A stretch of DNA of 17,622 nt from JASHVB01 sp049522565 (GCA_049522565.1 JBEKNT010000110.1:1-17622), one strand, 5' to 3'; shown: positions 1 to 7,863, counted from the first letter of the stretch. Notes: generated by a model not told the origin, from the letters alone. Made by a program: numbers and translations.

Positions 1-637
1 CCGCCAGCACGAACTCCTCCGTCCCCGACAGGCGCACCACGCCCAACTGCGGGTGCAACGTGGTGAACGGGTAGTCGGCGATCTTCGGCCGTGCCGCCGA
101 CGCCGCCGCCAGCAGCGTGGACTTGCCCGCGTTCGGCAGCCCCACCAGCCCGGCATCGGCGATCAGCTTCATGCGCAGCCAGACCCAGCGCTCCTCGCCC
201 GGCCAGCCCTTGGTCGCCTTGCGCGGCGCCCGGTTGGTGGAGGTCTTGAAGTGCGCGTTGCCGAACCCGCCGTCGCCGCCGCGCAGCAGCACCACCCGCC
301 GCCCGGGCGTGCTCATGTCGGCCAGCAAGGTTTCGCGGTCCTCGGCGAGGATTTCGGTGCCGATGGGGACCTTGATCACCACGTCCGGGGCGCCGGCGCC
401 GGTGCGGTCGCTGCCGGCGCCGTTGCCGCCCTTGCGGGCGCGGAAATGCTGAGTGTAGCGGAAGTCGATCAGGGTGTTCAGGGCGTCCGCCGCCTCCAGC
501 ACGATGTCGCCGCCCTTGCCGCCGTCGCCGCCGTCCGGGCCGCCGAACTCCATGAATTTCTCGCGGCGGAACGCGACGACGCCGTCGCCGCCGTCACCCG
601 ATCGCAGATAGATCTTCGCCTGGTCGAGAAACTTCAT
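1..637 (-). CDS. obgE: Obg GTPase, partial (C-terminal part beyond left edge)
   Basis: Ribosome-associated GTPase of the Obg/CgtA family, which acts in the cytoplasm in 50S subunit assembly and stress control. The 212 visible residues begin MKFLDQAKIYLRSGDGGDG and carry the glycine-rich Obg fold (about residues 1-158). The start of the G domain follows, with the P-loop GLPNAGKS at residues 166-173 and the switch region YPFTTLHPQLG near 189-199. The remaining G motifs and the C-terminal domain lie beyond base 1, so the gene is cut by the window and not broken. The ATG at 637 starts exactly at the conserved family N terminus. It lies 126 bases downstream of rpmA on the same strand, the common bacterial rplU-rpmA-obg order, so co-transcription is likely. 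The identification is firm. Confidence 0.97.
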   Translation of the reverse strand, partial: MKFLDQAKIYLRSGDGGDGVVAFRREKFMEFGGPDGGDGGKGGDIVLEAADALNTLIDFRYTQHFRARKGGNGAGSDRTGAGAPDVVIKVPIGTEILAEDRETLLADMSTPGRRVVLLRGGDGGFGNAHFKTSTNRAPRKATKGWPGEERWVWLRMKLIADAGLVGLPNAGKSTLLAAASAARPKIADYPFTTLHPQLGVVRLSGTEEFVLA

Positions 638-705
638 GATGGGCCATCGGAAAAAGGGGCCGGCTACGAGGAGGCAGCGACAACGGAAGCCAAGGGGACC
701 AACGA

Positions 706-737
706 CAACGGGGGCCGGCTGCCGCCGACCCCCGTTG
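706..737 (-). other. Hairpin in the rpmA-obg spacer
   Basis: CAACGGGGG (706-714) and CCCCCGTTG (729-737) form a perfect 9-bp stem around a 14-base loop, within the 126-base gap between rpmA and obg. No T-tract follows in the minus-strand direction of transcription. It is therefore more likely an mRNA processing, stability or partial-attenuation structure than a full intrinsic terminator. That role is inferred. The rest of the 638-763 gap shows nothing else I can name. Confidence 0.45.
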
Positions 738-763
738 CATAGCGTTCGCGAAGGTCCGGCGCG

Positions 764-1033
764 CTACTCGGCGGCGGCCGGCAACGGTCGGACCGAGATA
801 TGCACGCGGTCCTGCGCCTTGCGCTTGAATTCCACGCGGCCATCGACCAGCGCGAAGATCGTGTGGTCGCGGCCCAGGCCGACATTCTCGCCCGGGTGCC
901 ACTTGGTGCCGCGCTGGCGGACCAGGATATTGCCGGCGATCACTGCCTCGCCGCCGAACTTCTTGATGCCGAGCCGGCGGCCTTCGGTGTCGCGCCCGTT
1001 GCGCGAGGAGCCGCCTGCCTTCTTGTGTGCCAT
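764..1033 (-). CDS. rpmA: 50S ribosomal protein L27
   Basis: Large-subunit ribosomal protein L27, whose N terminus reaches the peptidyl-transferase centre. The 89-residue product begins MAHKKAGGSSRNGRD and contains GRRLGIKKFGGE and GNILVRQRGTKWHPG, diagnostic of L27, at the usual length. There is no extra N-terminal propeptide of the kind cleaved in Firmicutes. Translation is tightly linked to rplU. The gap is only six bases, and the AGGAG Shine-Dalgarno for rpmA is formed by the last two sense codons of rplU (CAG GAG), nine bases before the ATG. It is the second gene of the rplU-rpmA-obg operon and probably shares the promoter upstream of rplU. Confidence 0.98.
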   Translation of the reverse strand: MAHKKAGGSSRNGRDTEGRRLGIKKFGGEAVIAGNILVRQRGTKWHPGENVGLGRDHTIFALVDGRVEFKRKAQDRVHISVRPLPAAAE

Positions 1034-1039
1034 GACCCG

Positions 1040-1690
1040 TTACTCCTGCTTGTGGGTGTCCGGGTCGGAGCCCGGGACATGCGCCGGCGTTTCGGCAGGA
1101 GCAATACCTGGCGCGTCGGCGGGGTGGATGGTCTCGGGGGTGTCGCCGTTGACGATCGCCAGCGATTCGGCGGCGTCGGCGCCGGCCGGACCGGGCTCTA
1201 CCTCGGCCGGCAGTGCCGGCGCGGCCTCGAAGTGGGTCGGGTGGTCGGCGTGCGCCACGTCGGTGGCGTCCACAGGCTCGGCCGGCGTCGTTTCGGCGGC
1301 TGCCACCTCGGCGGGCGGCGCTTCGGCAGTGTCCGTCGCGAGCGTCTCGACGGGTTCCGGCTCTGAGAGCGCCTCGCCATCCTTGGCGAAGCCGGCGACG
1401 CGCAGCACGGTGACGTGCTGGCGGTGGCCGTTCTTGCGGCGGCTGTTCTGCCGGCGGCGCTTCTTGAAGATGATGACCTTGTCCAGCCGGTCCTGGGCGA
1501 TCACGGTCGCGGTGACCTCGGCGCCCGCCACCACCGGCGAGCCAAGCGTCAGGCCGGACCCGGTGCCCAGCGCGAGGACATCCGTGAAGGTCACCGTGCT
1601 GCCCGGCTCGGCCTCCAGCTTCTCGATCTTGAGCACCGCGTTCGGCGTCACGCGGTACTGCTTTCCGCCGGTGCGGATCACGGCAAACAT
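1040..1690 (-). CDS. rplU: 50S ribosomal protein L21 with long acidic C-terminal extension
   Basis: Large-subunit protein L21, which binds 23S rRNA. Residues 1-103 are a standard L21 (MFAVIRTGGKQYRV at the start, then IIFKKRRRQNSRRKNGHRQ at 73-91). The usual length is about 100-105 residues, but this product has 216. Residues 104-216 are rich in Ala, Pro, Glu, Asp and Thr, with roughly 25 acidic residues, a single lysine near the end and no arginine. This is probably disordered and negatively charged, the opposite of the basic core. Codon use in the tail stays GC-rich at third positions and the reading frame is unbroken, so it does not look like a frameshift artefact. The ATG at 1690 is preceded by AGAGGACC. 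It is the first gene of the operon with rpmA and obg. The tail's function is unknown to me. Confidence 0.97.
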   Translation of the reverse strand: MFAVIRTGGKQYRVTPNAVLKIEKLEAEPGSTVTFTDVLALGTGSGLTLGSPVVAGAEVTATVIAQDRLDKVIIFKKRRRQNSRRKNGHRQHVTVLRVAGFAKDGEALSEPEPVETLATDTAEAPPAEVAAAETTPAEPVDATDVAHADHPTHFEAAPALPAEVEPGPAGADAAESLAIVNGDTPETIHPADAPGIAPAETPAHVPGSDPDTHKQE

Positions 1691-1756
1691 GGCAGTCGGT
1701 CCTCTTGGTCAACACGCCGGGGGCGGTCGGGAGGGCCCGCCGCCGGGGAAGCGCGG

Positions 1757-1784
1757 CTTATAGCGGCGGCGACACCGAAGTCAA
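1757..1784 (-). promoter_or_regulatory. Sigma70-type promoter for rplU-rpmA-obg
   Basis: On the minus strand TTGACT (1784-1779) and TATAAG (1762-1757) are separated by 16 bases, a near-consensus -35/-10 pair. It lies about 65 bases upstream of the rplU start and points toward it. The rest of the 222-base spacer to the divergent aldo/keto reductase gene shows no comparable plus-strand promoter. Activity is inferred from sequence alone. Confidence 0.65.
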
Positions 1785-1912
1785 TGCGGTGGCCGGGGCC
1801 GAGGGTAGGGCGCCGGTTTCCACCCCTACACCGACAGCCGCTGCGCGTGATGCGCCGTCCGTGCCCCGTGCCGCATCTGGCGCGGCGACCCGAACTGCGA
1901 GACAGTCGCGCC

Positions 1913-2878
1913 ATGCAGCACCACCCGTTCGGTCCGCTCCCGCCCGTCTCCGTCCTGACCCTCGGCGGCGGTGGCCTGGGCATGTTGTGGGGCGCCACCA
2001 CCGTCGACGAATGCGTCGCCACCGTGCACGCCGCGGTCGATGCCGGCATCACCTTGCTCGACCTCGCGCCGCGCTACGGCGACGGCAAGGCAGAGCAGGT
2101 CGTCGGCGCCGCCTTCAACGGCCACCTGCCGGCTTCTGTCCGCGTCACCAGCAAGTGCAACCTCGGCAATCCGCCGCCCAACCAGGTGGACGGCATCCTC
2201 CGCCGCTCGATCGAGCAAAGCCTGCAACGACTGCGGCTGGCGCGGCTCGATCTGTTCTTCCTGCACTGCAACGTCGCGCCCGACGACCACCCCATGTGGC
2301 GCAACCCCGAGGCGGTGCCGCGCCTGACCTCCTACACCCTGTTCGTCGATCACGTGCGGCCGGCGTTCGAACGCCTGCGCGCCGAGGGGCTGATCGGCGC
2401 CTGGGGCCTGACCGGCATCGGCCACCCCGACACCATCATCAAGCTGCTTGCCGAGCACCCCGCGCCCGCCGCCGTGCAATGCATCGCCAACCTGCTCGAC
2501 TCCCCCGGTGGGCTGCAATTCTTCGATGGATCCGCGCGGCCGCGCGACGTGATGGCCGCCGCGCGCGCCAACGGCGTCGGCGTGATGGGCATCCGCGCGG
2601 TGCAGGCCGGCGCGCTGACCGCGGCGATCGATCGCGCACTGCCGCCCGATCATCCGGAGCTGCGGGACTACGCCCGTGCCGCAGGGTTTCGCGCGCTGTG
2701 CGCCGAACTTGGCGAAGACCCGGCGGTCGTGGCGCATCGTTACGCACTGTCACTGCCGATCGATACGCTGGTGCTGGGGGTGAAGAACCGGCAGGAGCTG
2801 ATGCAATGCATCGTTGCGGCGGAAGCGGGGCCGTTGTCGGCGGAGCTGGTTGCGCGGATCGATTCGGGGACGGTATGA
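1913..2878 (+). CDS. Aldo/keto reductase
   Basis: A cytoplasmic NAD(P)H-dependent oxidoreductase of the aldo/keto reductase superfamily, 321 residues, the usual size for this barrel. The classic catalytic tetrad can be placed. Asp50 and Tyr55 lie in the segment LLDLAPRYGDG, Lys81 in SKCNLG after strand 3, and His118 in LDLFFLHCN. The C-terminal stretch around DTLVLGVKNRQEL matches the cofactor-binding region seen in this family. The ATG at 1913 was chosen because the family N terminus (FGPLPPVSVLTLGGGGLG) begins just after it; the longer open frame upstream runs through the rplU spacer. There is no clear Shine-Dalgarno, so it may be translated from a short or nearly leaderless mRNA. It stands alone between divergent rplU and a repeat-bearing gap. 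The substrate cannot be told; related proteins include L-fucose/galactose dehydrogenase-like reductases. Confidence 0.9.
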   Translation: MQHHPFGPLPPVSVLTLGGGGLGMLWGATTVDECVATVHAAVDAGITLLDLAPRYGDGKAEQVVGAAFNGHLPASVRVTSKCNLGNPPPNQVDGILRRSIEQSLQRLRLARLDLFFLHCNVAPDDHPMWRNPEAVPRLTSYTLFVDHVRPAFERLRAEGLIGAWGLTGIGHPDTIIKLLAEHPAPAAVQCIANLLDSPGGLQFFDGSARPRDVMAAARANGVGVMGIRAVQAGALTAAIDRALPPDHPELRDYARAAGFRALCAELGEDPAVVAHRYALSLPIDTLVLGVKNRQELMQCIVAAEAGPLSAELVARIDSGTV

Positions 2879-2969
2879 CAGACGTCACCCATGGCAATCG
2901 CACATGACTGGGTGCGCGGTCTTGACTGCTGCGGCCTGGGCCGTGGAGGGCAGAAGGGAAAGCAAGCAG

Positions 2970-3138
2970 GCAAGCAAGCGTTTAACACAGATTTTCACAG
3001 ATTAAGTCACAGATTAGGATTCATCGCCGCATACGTACCAATAATCCCAGAATGACGGCCGAAATATTTTTAATATTCCTGATCTGTGACTTAATCTGTG
3101 ACTTAATCTGTGAAAATCTGTGTTAAAAGCTTGCTTGC
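2970..3138. repeat. 47-bp inverted repeat built from CACAGAT/ATCTGTG units
   Basis: The arms 2970-3016 and 3092-3138 are inverted complements over 47 positions with one mismatch (G at 2980), around a 75-base loop. The left arm holds three CACAGAT copies (2986, 2996, 3008). The right side holds four ATCTGTG copies (3082, 3094, 3106, 3116; spacing 12, 12, 10), the first lying in the loop as an extra unit. The outer ends are GCAAGCAAGC-type tetranucleotide repeats. The element and its loop are distinctly AT-rich against very GC-rich flanks, which suggests a mobile or repetitive origin. It fills most of the 419-base gene-free gap 2879-3297. The remainder, 3139-3297, holds no gene I can support. 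Confidence 0.85.
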
Positions 3139-3297
3139 TTTCTTCGTGGGCCTATCCCCAGCACCGGACGCTGGGTACCCGTCAGGCCACGCGGTGGCCC
3201 AAATGCGATCGATCTGGGGCGTCACCGGCTTGCCTTTCAGCCGCCTTTTGTAAGCCTCATGGTGCCTTAGCCTGCCCTGACGATGGGGACGTTCCTC

Positions 3298-4653
3298 TCA
3301 TCGCGCCACCGGCTCATACCCGTCCGTCAACGTCTGCAGGAACGCAATAAGATCTTCCTCGTCCTCGGACGTCATCGCCGGCGCGTCACCGGGTTTGCGG
3401 TCGAAGGGCGGGTCGCTGACATCCAGATTGGCGCGGTACTGCGGCGGCAGATCGTTCAGTTTCGCCACCGCGCCATCCGCGGCGCGTGGATAGACCCGCC
3501 CGGGATCGACATCGCGGAAATTATAGAAGTCCAGCACCTGCCGCAGCGAGCGAAACGCCCCATTGTGAAAGAACACGCGGCGCGTGGCGACATTCCGCAG
3601 CGTGGGCGTCAGGAACATCCCGCAATACTGCATCTGTTCTTGCATATCCGTGCGGTACGGCCCGCAAATGCCGAGGTCGAAATACCCGGCATCGGCATTC
3701 ACCGAAAGCGCGGTGTTGCGCGGCGCACCCAACGCCTCGAACTGCTGGTCGGTGAACAGCGGCGGCAGTCCGTCCCGCGTCGGCTGGTCGAGATGGCAGC
3801 CGCCGCAATTCGCCTTGTGCGGATCGTTGAACAGCCGGAAGCCGCGCATCTCCGCCTCGCTGAGCCGCGCCTTGCCCTCCAGCCAGTCGTCGAACTTGCT
3901 GGTATAGGGGTGAAAGCTCGGATCCTCGATCTGGTAGCGCGCCACGGCGAACAGCGCCTCCGCCACCGCGAGGCGCGGCGTAGCGAAGACCGGCGCGCCG
4001 AACAGTTGCACGAAGCCCGGCGCATAGGGCGCGTGTCGCAGCTTTGCTGACACCGCCGCAACGCTGCCGCCGTCGATTTCAAGCGGGTTCAGCAGCGGCC
4101 CCAGCGCCTGGTCTTGCAGCGTGTCGGCGCGGCCGTCCCAGAACAGCCCGCCCTGCGGCACCAGATTGGCCGCGGTCTGCGCCGTGTCCTGCGCCGTCTT
4201 GTCCGCACGCGGCGCCTGCGGGCCAATCGCCGCGCGTTGCGTCAGGGAGACGGACTCGTCCTCGGCGTTGTCGGGTCCGATGCTGAAACCGGACTGGCGC
4301 TCCAGATACATCAGCGACGGCACCGCGCGCACGCCCTGGCGCGACAGTCGCGGCCCGCCCTGCATCACCGGCGCGTCGTTCGGTGGGCCGTAGGCATGCT
4401 CTGGGCTGTGGCAGGACGCGCAGGAAAGCTGACCCGACGACGACAGGTTGGGATCGAAGAAGATCAGCCGGCCCAATTGCGCCATCGCCGATAGCGGCGC
4501 GGCGGGCGGGCGCAGCAACCGCACCGGATGCGGATTCTCTCCATTCGTAACGATCGTGCTGGCGACAGGATCCGTCGGTGCTGCGGCACTGACGGCGCCG
4601 GCCATGGCAATGGCCAGGCCGGCGCCAACCATGTGCCGCGCGCCGCGACGCAC
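3298..4653 (-). CDS. Di-heme cytochrome c peroxidase / MauG-family protein, exported
   Basis: A periplasmic di-heme c-type protein of the bacterial cytochrome c peroxidase/MauG family, about 451 residues. Two heme-binding motifs are present, CASCH at residues 78-82 and CGGCH at 283-287. After the second heme the family signature MFLTPTLRNV (Met346 a candidate axial ligand) and FFHNGAF follow. The start is uncertain. GTG at 4653 gives a good signal peptide with a basic start (MRRGARHM, then a hydrophobic run to AVSAAA). ATG at 4632 would remove the basic residues. With GTG the gene begins five bases after the stop of the upstream phosphoesterase gene, so the two are almost certainly co-transcribed and perhaps translationally coupled. 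It could reduce peroxide or oxidise a partner protein; sequence alone does not decide which. Confidence 0.9.
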   Translation of the reverse strand: MRRGARHMVGAGLAIAMAGAVSAAAPTDPVASTIVTNGENPHPVRLLRPPAAPLSAMAQLGRLIFFDPNLSSSGQLSCASCHSPEHAYGPPNDAPVMQGGPRLSRQGVRAVPSLMYLERQSGFSIGPDNAEDESVSLTQRAAIGPQAPRADKTAQDTAQTAANLVPQGGLFWDGRADTLQDQALGPLLNPLEIDGGSVAAVSAKLRHAPYAPGFVQLFGAPVFATPRLAVAEALFAVARYQIEDPSFHPYTSKFDDWLEGKARLSEAEMRGFRLFNDPHKANCGGCHLDQPTRDGLPPLFTDQQFEALGAPRNTALSVNADAGYFDLGICGPYRTDMQEQMQYCGMFLTPTLRNVATRRVFFHNGAFRSLRQVLDFYNFRDVDPGRVYPRAADGAVAKLNDLPPQYRANLDVSDPPFDRKPGDAPAMTSEDEEDLIAFLQTLTDGYEPVAR

Positions 4654-4658
4654 GCCGG

Positions 4659-6377
4659 TCAGTGCGCCGCGGGCGGCGTGTTCACTGGCACGCCCGTGGC
4701 CGGATCGAGGTACAGCGCGGCGTAGCTGGCCCCCGACGAGAAGGCGAACATATCCATGATCGACCCGGCCGTGGCGTCGAACGAGCCGCCGCCGAGCCGG
4801 CTGCCGTGCAGCCAGTTGTCCTCGATGAAGCGCACCACGGATGCCAAAGATACGCGGGTGTGGCTGACGTAATTGGATTTGGCCCAGGGTGAGACGACCA
4901 GCAGGGGCTGGCGCGTGCCGGGGTCGCAACGGCCGTTCACCGGCTTGCCGAGCACGCCGGCCAACGGCGTGCCGCTGCCGCATTTGCCGGGTCCGTCGAG
5001 CTGATCCGCTTCGGCATCGAACGACGCGCTGGTCGTCTTGGCGAACGCGTGGTCGTACCAGCCGTCCGAGTCGTCCCACGCGATGATCACCGCGGTGTTC
5101 TTCCAGTCAGGCTGCTGTTGCACGAAGTTCAACAGTTCGACCATGCCGGCTTGCTCGTCCAGCGGATCGGAATAGCCGGCGTGGCCATCCCGGTAGCCGG
5201 GCAGCTTGATGAAGGAGACGGCGGGAAAATTGCCGGCCTTCACCGCGGCGTAGAAATCCCGCAATCCGTATTCGTGGTTGGCCGGTTCGGGCGTCCGGCC
5301 GTCATGTTCATAGCTGTAGCCGATCGCCGCCATCGAGCCGGGGCGCGCATGTGTCGGGTTCGCGGTGGATGCGTAATACTGCAACCAGTTGTGGTGTGGG
5401 ATGTAGTCCACGATATCCTTGCCCACCACGGTCGAATGCGTGCTGCGCTTGCATCCGGTGGTGCCGTTCGCATTCGTAATGTCCAGGTTGAAGCCGCCCA
5501 TGAAGCCCCCCCACGTGACGCGGCCGGCATTGAGCAGATCGCCGATGTTTTTTCCGGTCATCATCGCCTGGTCCTTGGGGACAGAGCACACATCGTAGCC
5601 CGGATCGACATCGTTGATCATGGTGAAGCCGCCCTGGCCGTCCTTGATGTAATAGGAGACAGCGGCGAGCGTGGACGGCTGCTTGCTGGTGGCGACGATC
5701 CGCATGCCGTTGGTCTGGCCCGAAACGACTTCCAGCGCGCCCGGCGTCGATGGTCCATAGGCGCCGTTATAGGCGTTGTCGCTCATTGCGAAATGCTGGG
5801 CGTACTGCCACAGCGCCGTAACGGTGTTGCCATCGTAATAGCCCATCACCTGGCCCTTGGTGCCGAACGCCCCGACGCCGCCGGGCGTGCCCTTGCCGGT
5901 GTATTTCGGAAACAGGTCCGCCTTGCCGCCGTCATACGCTTGTTGCTCCGCCGTATAGCTATGGTCCTGCGAGGCGGTGGCGGCTTGCGTGCGATCGAGC
6001 CGGAACGGCTCCGCGGCGTCGCTGCCATTGGCGGCGTTGGTGGCGTTCGGATTGTTGGTCAGCAGATGGGCACTGGCAAGATTGTTGACGGATGGCGTGT
6101 GGGGCGCGGCGGTGAAAGCCGGTTCGCCCGGAGGATTGGCGGCCTTGGGATAGGTGGCGAAATAATGATCGAACGACACGTTTTCATCGAACAGCACCAC
6201 CACGTGCTTGATGGGCGTCGCGGTCGGCGCGGCATCCTGTGGCGACGGGCCCGCGAGGCTGGCGGGGGCGACGGCGCCGGCGGCAGGCGGCGCGGCGACG
6301 AGCGGGCCGGGCTGACTGGCGGCGGCGATCGCCACAGCAGCGACTGTGGCGGATAGCAGGAACTTGCGCTGAATCAT
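4659..6377 (-). CDS. Phospholipase C / acid phosphatase-like phosphoesterase, exported
   Basis: A member of the phosphoesterase family that includes bacterial phospholipase C and the acid phosphatase AcpA, 572 residues. Visible active-site elements fit AcpA: DENVSFDHYF with Glu65-Asn66, GPSTPG with Ser210 as the likely nucleophile, and WDDSDGWYDH with Asp435-Asp436 as metal ligands. The N terminus (MIQRKFLLSATVAAVAIAAAS) is a Sec-type signal peptide without a twin-arginine motif. It is followed by an Ala/Pro-rich linker, so the enzyme should act in the periplasm or outside the cell on phosphate esters. The ATG at 6377 has GGGGAA upstream; a longer open frame to 6497 adds no family sequence. 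The di-heme peroxidase gene follows after five bases. Phospholipid versus phosphomonoester substrate cannot be decided here. Confidence 0.9.
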   Translation of the reverse strand: MIQRKFLLSATVAAVAIAAASQPGPLVAAPPAAGAVAPASLAGPSPQDAAPTATPIKHVVVLFDENVSFDHYFATYPKAANPPGEPAFTAAPHTPSVNNLASAHLLTNNPNATNAANGSDAAEPFRLDRTQAATASQDHSYTAEQQAYDGGKADLFPKYTGKGTPGGVGAFGTKGQVMGYYDGNTVTALWQYAQHFAMSDNAYNGAYGPSTPGALEVVSGQTNGMRIVATSKQPSTLAAVSYYIKDGQGGFTMINDVDPGYDVCSVPKDQAMMTGKNIGDLLNAGRVTWGGFMGGFNLDITNANGTTGCKRSTHSTVVGKDIVDYIPHHNWLQYYASTANPTHARPGSMAAIGYSYEHDGRTPEPANHEYGLRDFYAAVKAGNFPAVSFIKLPGYRDGHAGYSDPLDEQAGMVELLNFVQQQPDWKNTAVIIAWDDSDGWYDHAFAKTTSASFDAEADQLDGPGKCGSGTPLAGVLGKPVNGRCDPGTRQPLLVVSPWAKSNYVSHTRVSLASVVRFIEDNWLHGSRLGGGSFDATAGSIMDMFAFSSGASYAALYLDPATGVPVNTPPAAH

Positions 6378-6467
6378 GGTTTCCCCAGGACTGGTTATGC
6401 GGCGATCCCACCTATGGCAAGGCCGCGGGCTTGCGTGTGATTGCTCAGTGACATCGGCGGTTTCCGC

Positions 6468-6496
6468 TTGACTCGCATCCGCGGGGCCGATGTGCA
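6468..6496 (+). promoter_or_regulatory. Possible promoter in the divergent 6378-6621 spacer
   Basis: The 244-base gap between the divergent phosphoesterase and enolase-superfamily genes contains TTGACT at 6468-6473. A weak -10-like TGTGCA lies 17 bases further on (6491-6496), directed toward the enolase-superfamily gene. The -35 is good but the -10 is poor, so this is tentative. No operator-like palindrome stood out in the gap. Confidence 0.25.
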
Positions 6497-6621
6497 AGCG
6501 CGCCCGACGGCCGCCCCGGGTGTCGCCATCGCGTCAATCAGCGAGCCACAGCATGCGACACGCGCCTTGCCCAATGGCGGCGGTCGTGCTTGAACTCCAT
6601 GGTATCGCTATCGGAGGAAGC

Positions 6622-7797
6622 ATGCAGATCGCGCGCGTCGAGACATTCCAGGCCGATGCCGGCTGGCGCATGTTCTCCTTCCTCAAGGTCACCACCGACG
6701 ACGGCATCATCGGCTGGTCGGAGTTCAACGAGAGCTTCGGCTCGGTCGGCTTGTCCGATGTGATCCGCGGCCTGTCGCCGGTGCTGATCGGCCGCGATCC
6801 GCGCATGTATGAGCAAGTGACGCAGCATCTGCATGTGCTGACGCGGCAGTCGCGCGGCGGGCTGAACCAGCAGGCGATTGCCGCGATCGAAAACGCTTTG
6901 CTCGATGTCACCGGCAAGGCCTATGGCGTGCCGGTCTATGCGCTGTTCGGCGGTCCCATCCGTGAGCGCATCCCGGTGTATTGGTCGCATTTCGGCACCT
7001 ACCGCGCACGCAGCGCGGCGCTGATCGGCGTGCCGGTGCTGCACAGTTATGACGATCTCGCGCGTCATGCCGTCGAGGTGAAGGAACGTGGCTTCCGCGC
7101 GCTGAAGACCAACATCATGCCGATCGTGGACGGCAAGCTTGCCTCCTACGTGCCGGGCTTCGGCCGTACCGTCGGCTGGCCCGAGTTGAACTGGGACAAC
7201 CGGCTGACCCGCGGCGTGCAGGAACAGTTGCTGGCAATCCGCGCGGCGGTCGGGCCCGACATGGGCATCCATCTCGATATCAACTTCAACTTCAAGACCG
7301 AGGGATTCAAGCGCATCGCCGACGTGGTGGCACCGGCCAATCTCACCTGGCTGGAGATCGACACGCACGACGCGCCGGCACTGGCGGAGATCAAGCGCGG
7401 CGCGCACTGCCCGATCGCGTCATGCGAGACGCTGCACGGCCGGCGCGAGTTCAAGCCGTTCTTCGACCACTATGCCACCGACGTGGCGATCGTTGACGTG
7501 ATCTGGAACGGACTGAACGAGTCGCTGAAGATCGCCTCGATGGCGGATGTTTACGAGATCAACGTCGCGCCGCATAACTTCTACGGCCATCTGTGCAGCG
7601 CGATCAGTGCCACGTTCAGCGCGCTGGTGCCGAATTTCCGCGTCATGGAGATCGACATCGACTCGGCGCCGTGGCGCGACGAGTTCTACATGACCGTGCC
7701 GACCATCGATAACGGCGACTTCGTGCTGCCGCGCGGCCCCGGTTGGGGCATCGACGTGAACGAAAAAGCGGTACGCGCGCGACCGCCGAAGGGCTGA
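6622..7797 (+). CDS. Enolase-superfamily protein, mandelate racemase group (acid-sugar dehydratase candidate)
   Basis: A 391-residue member of the mandelate racemase/muconate-lactonizing group of the enolase superfamily, which abstracts an alpha proton from a carboxylate held by Mg2+. Candidate metal ligands are Asp219 (HLDINFN), Glu245 (WLEID) and Glu269 (SCETLHG). The His-Asp dyad of the mandelate racemase subgroup appears as His318 (VAPHNFYGH) and Asp292 (VDVIWNG). In the usual KxK motif only the first lysine is kept (Lys162 in ALKTNIMP); the second is Asn164, which argues against simple racemase chemistry and for a dehydratase. The ATG at 6622 has a strong GGAGGAAG upstream; earlier in-frame ATGs lack one. 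It probably forms a unit with the dehydrogenase gene 88 bases downstream. The substrate is unknown. Confidence 0.9.
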   Translation: MQIARVETFQADAGWRMFSFLKVTTDDGIIGWSEFNESFGSVGLSDVIRGLSPVLIGRDPRMYEQVTQHLHVLTRQSRGGLNQQAIAAIENALLDVTGKAYGVPVYALFGGPIRERIPVYWSHFGTYRARSAALIGVPVLHSYDDLARHAVEVKERGFRALKTNIMPIVDGKLASYVPGFGRTVGWPELNWDNRLTRGVQEQLLAIRAAVGPDMGIHLDINFNFKTEGFKRIADVVAPANLTWLEIDTHDAPALAEIKRGAHCPIASCETLHGRREFKPFFDHYATDVAIVDVIWNGLNESLKIASMADVYEINVAPHNFYGHLCSAISATFSALVPNFRVMEIDIDSAPWRDEFYMTVPTIDNGDFVLPRGPGWGIDVNEKAVRARPPKG

Positions 7798-7811
7798 ACG
7801 AGGATGGATGA

Positions 7812-7863
7812 CTCCCCCGACCTTGGGCCGCTGCGCGGCCCAGGCCCACAAGGGACGGGGGAG
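7812..7863. repeat. C/G-rich palindromic repeat, copy 1
   Basis: The ends CTCCCCCG (7812-7819) and CGGGGGAG (7856-7863) are complementary and enclose an inner GGGCCGC/GCGGCCC stem. The core 7820-7854 is nearly identical to 14169-14203. It lies between the enolase-superfamily gene and the TTG start of the next gene. It ends about ten bases before that gene's Shine-Dalgarno, so it could influence the downstream mRNA. Confidence 0.8.

Noticed and set aside
636..1763. Long plus-strand open frames opposite rplU, rpmA and obg
   Set aside because: They lie antisense to unmistakable ribosomal and Obg genes, give low-complexity Arg/Ala/Ser-rich products and match no family; long antisense frames are expected at this GC content.
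2986..3122. CRISPR-like or iteron-like array from the repeated CACAGAT/ATCTGTG units
   Set aside because: Units are 7 bases at 10-12-base spacing with no 30-40-base unique spacers, no cas genes and no replication initiator gene; an inverted-repeat element explains them better.
3283..6356. Plus-strand frames of 255 and 435 residues opposite the peroxidase and phosphoesterase genes
   Set aside because: The minus-strand proteins have heme motifs, signal peptides and active-site motifs; the plus-strand products are shadows without recognisable domains.
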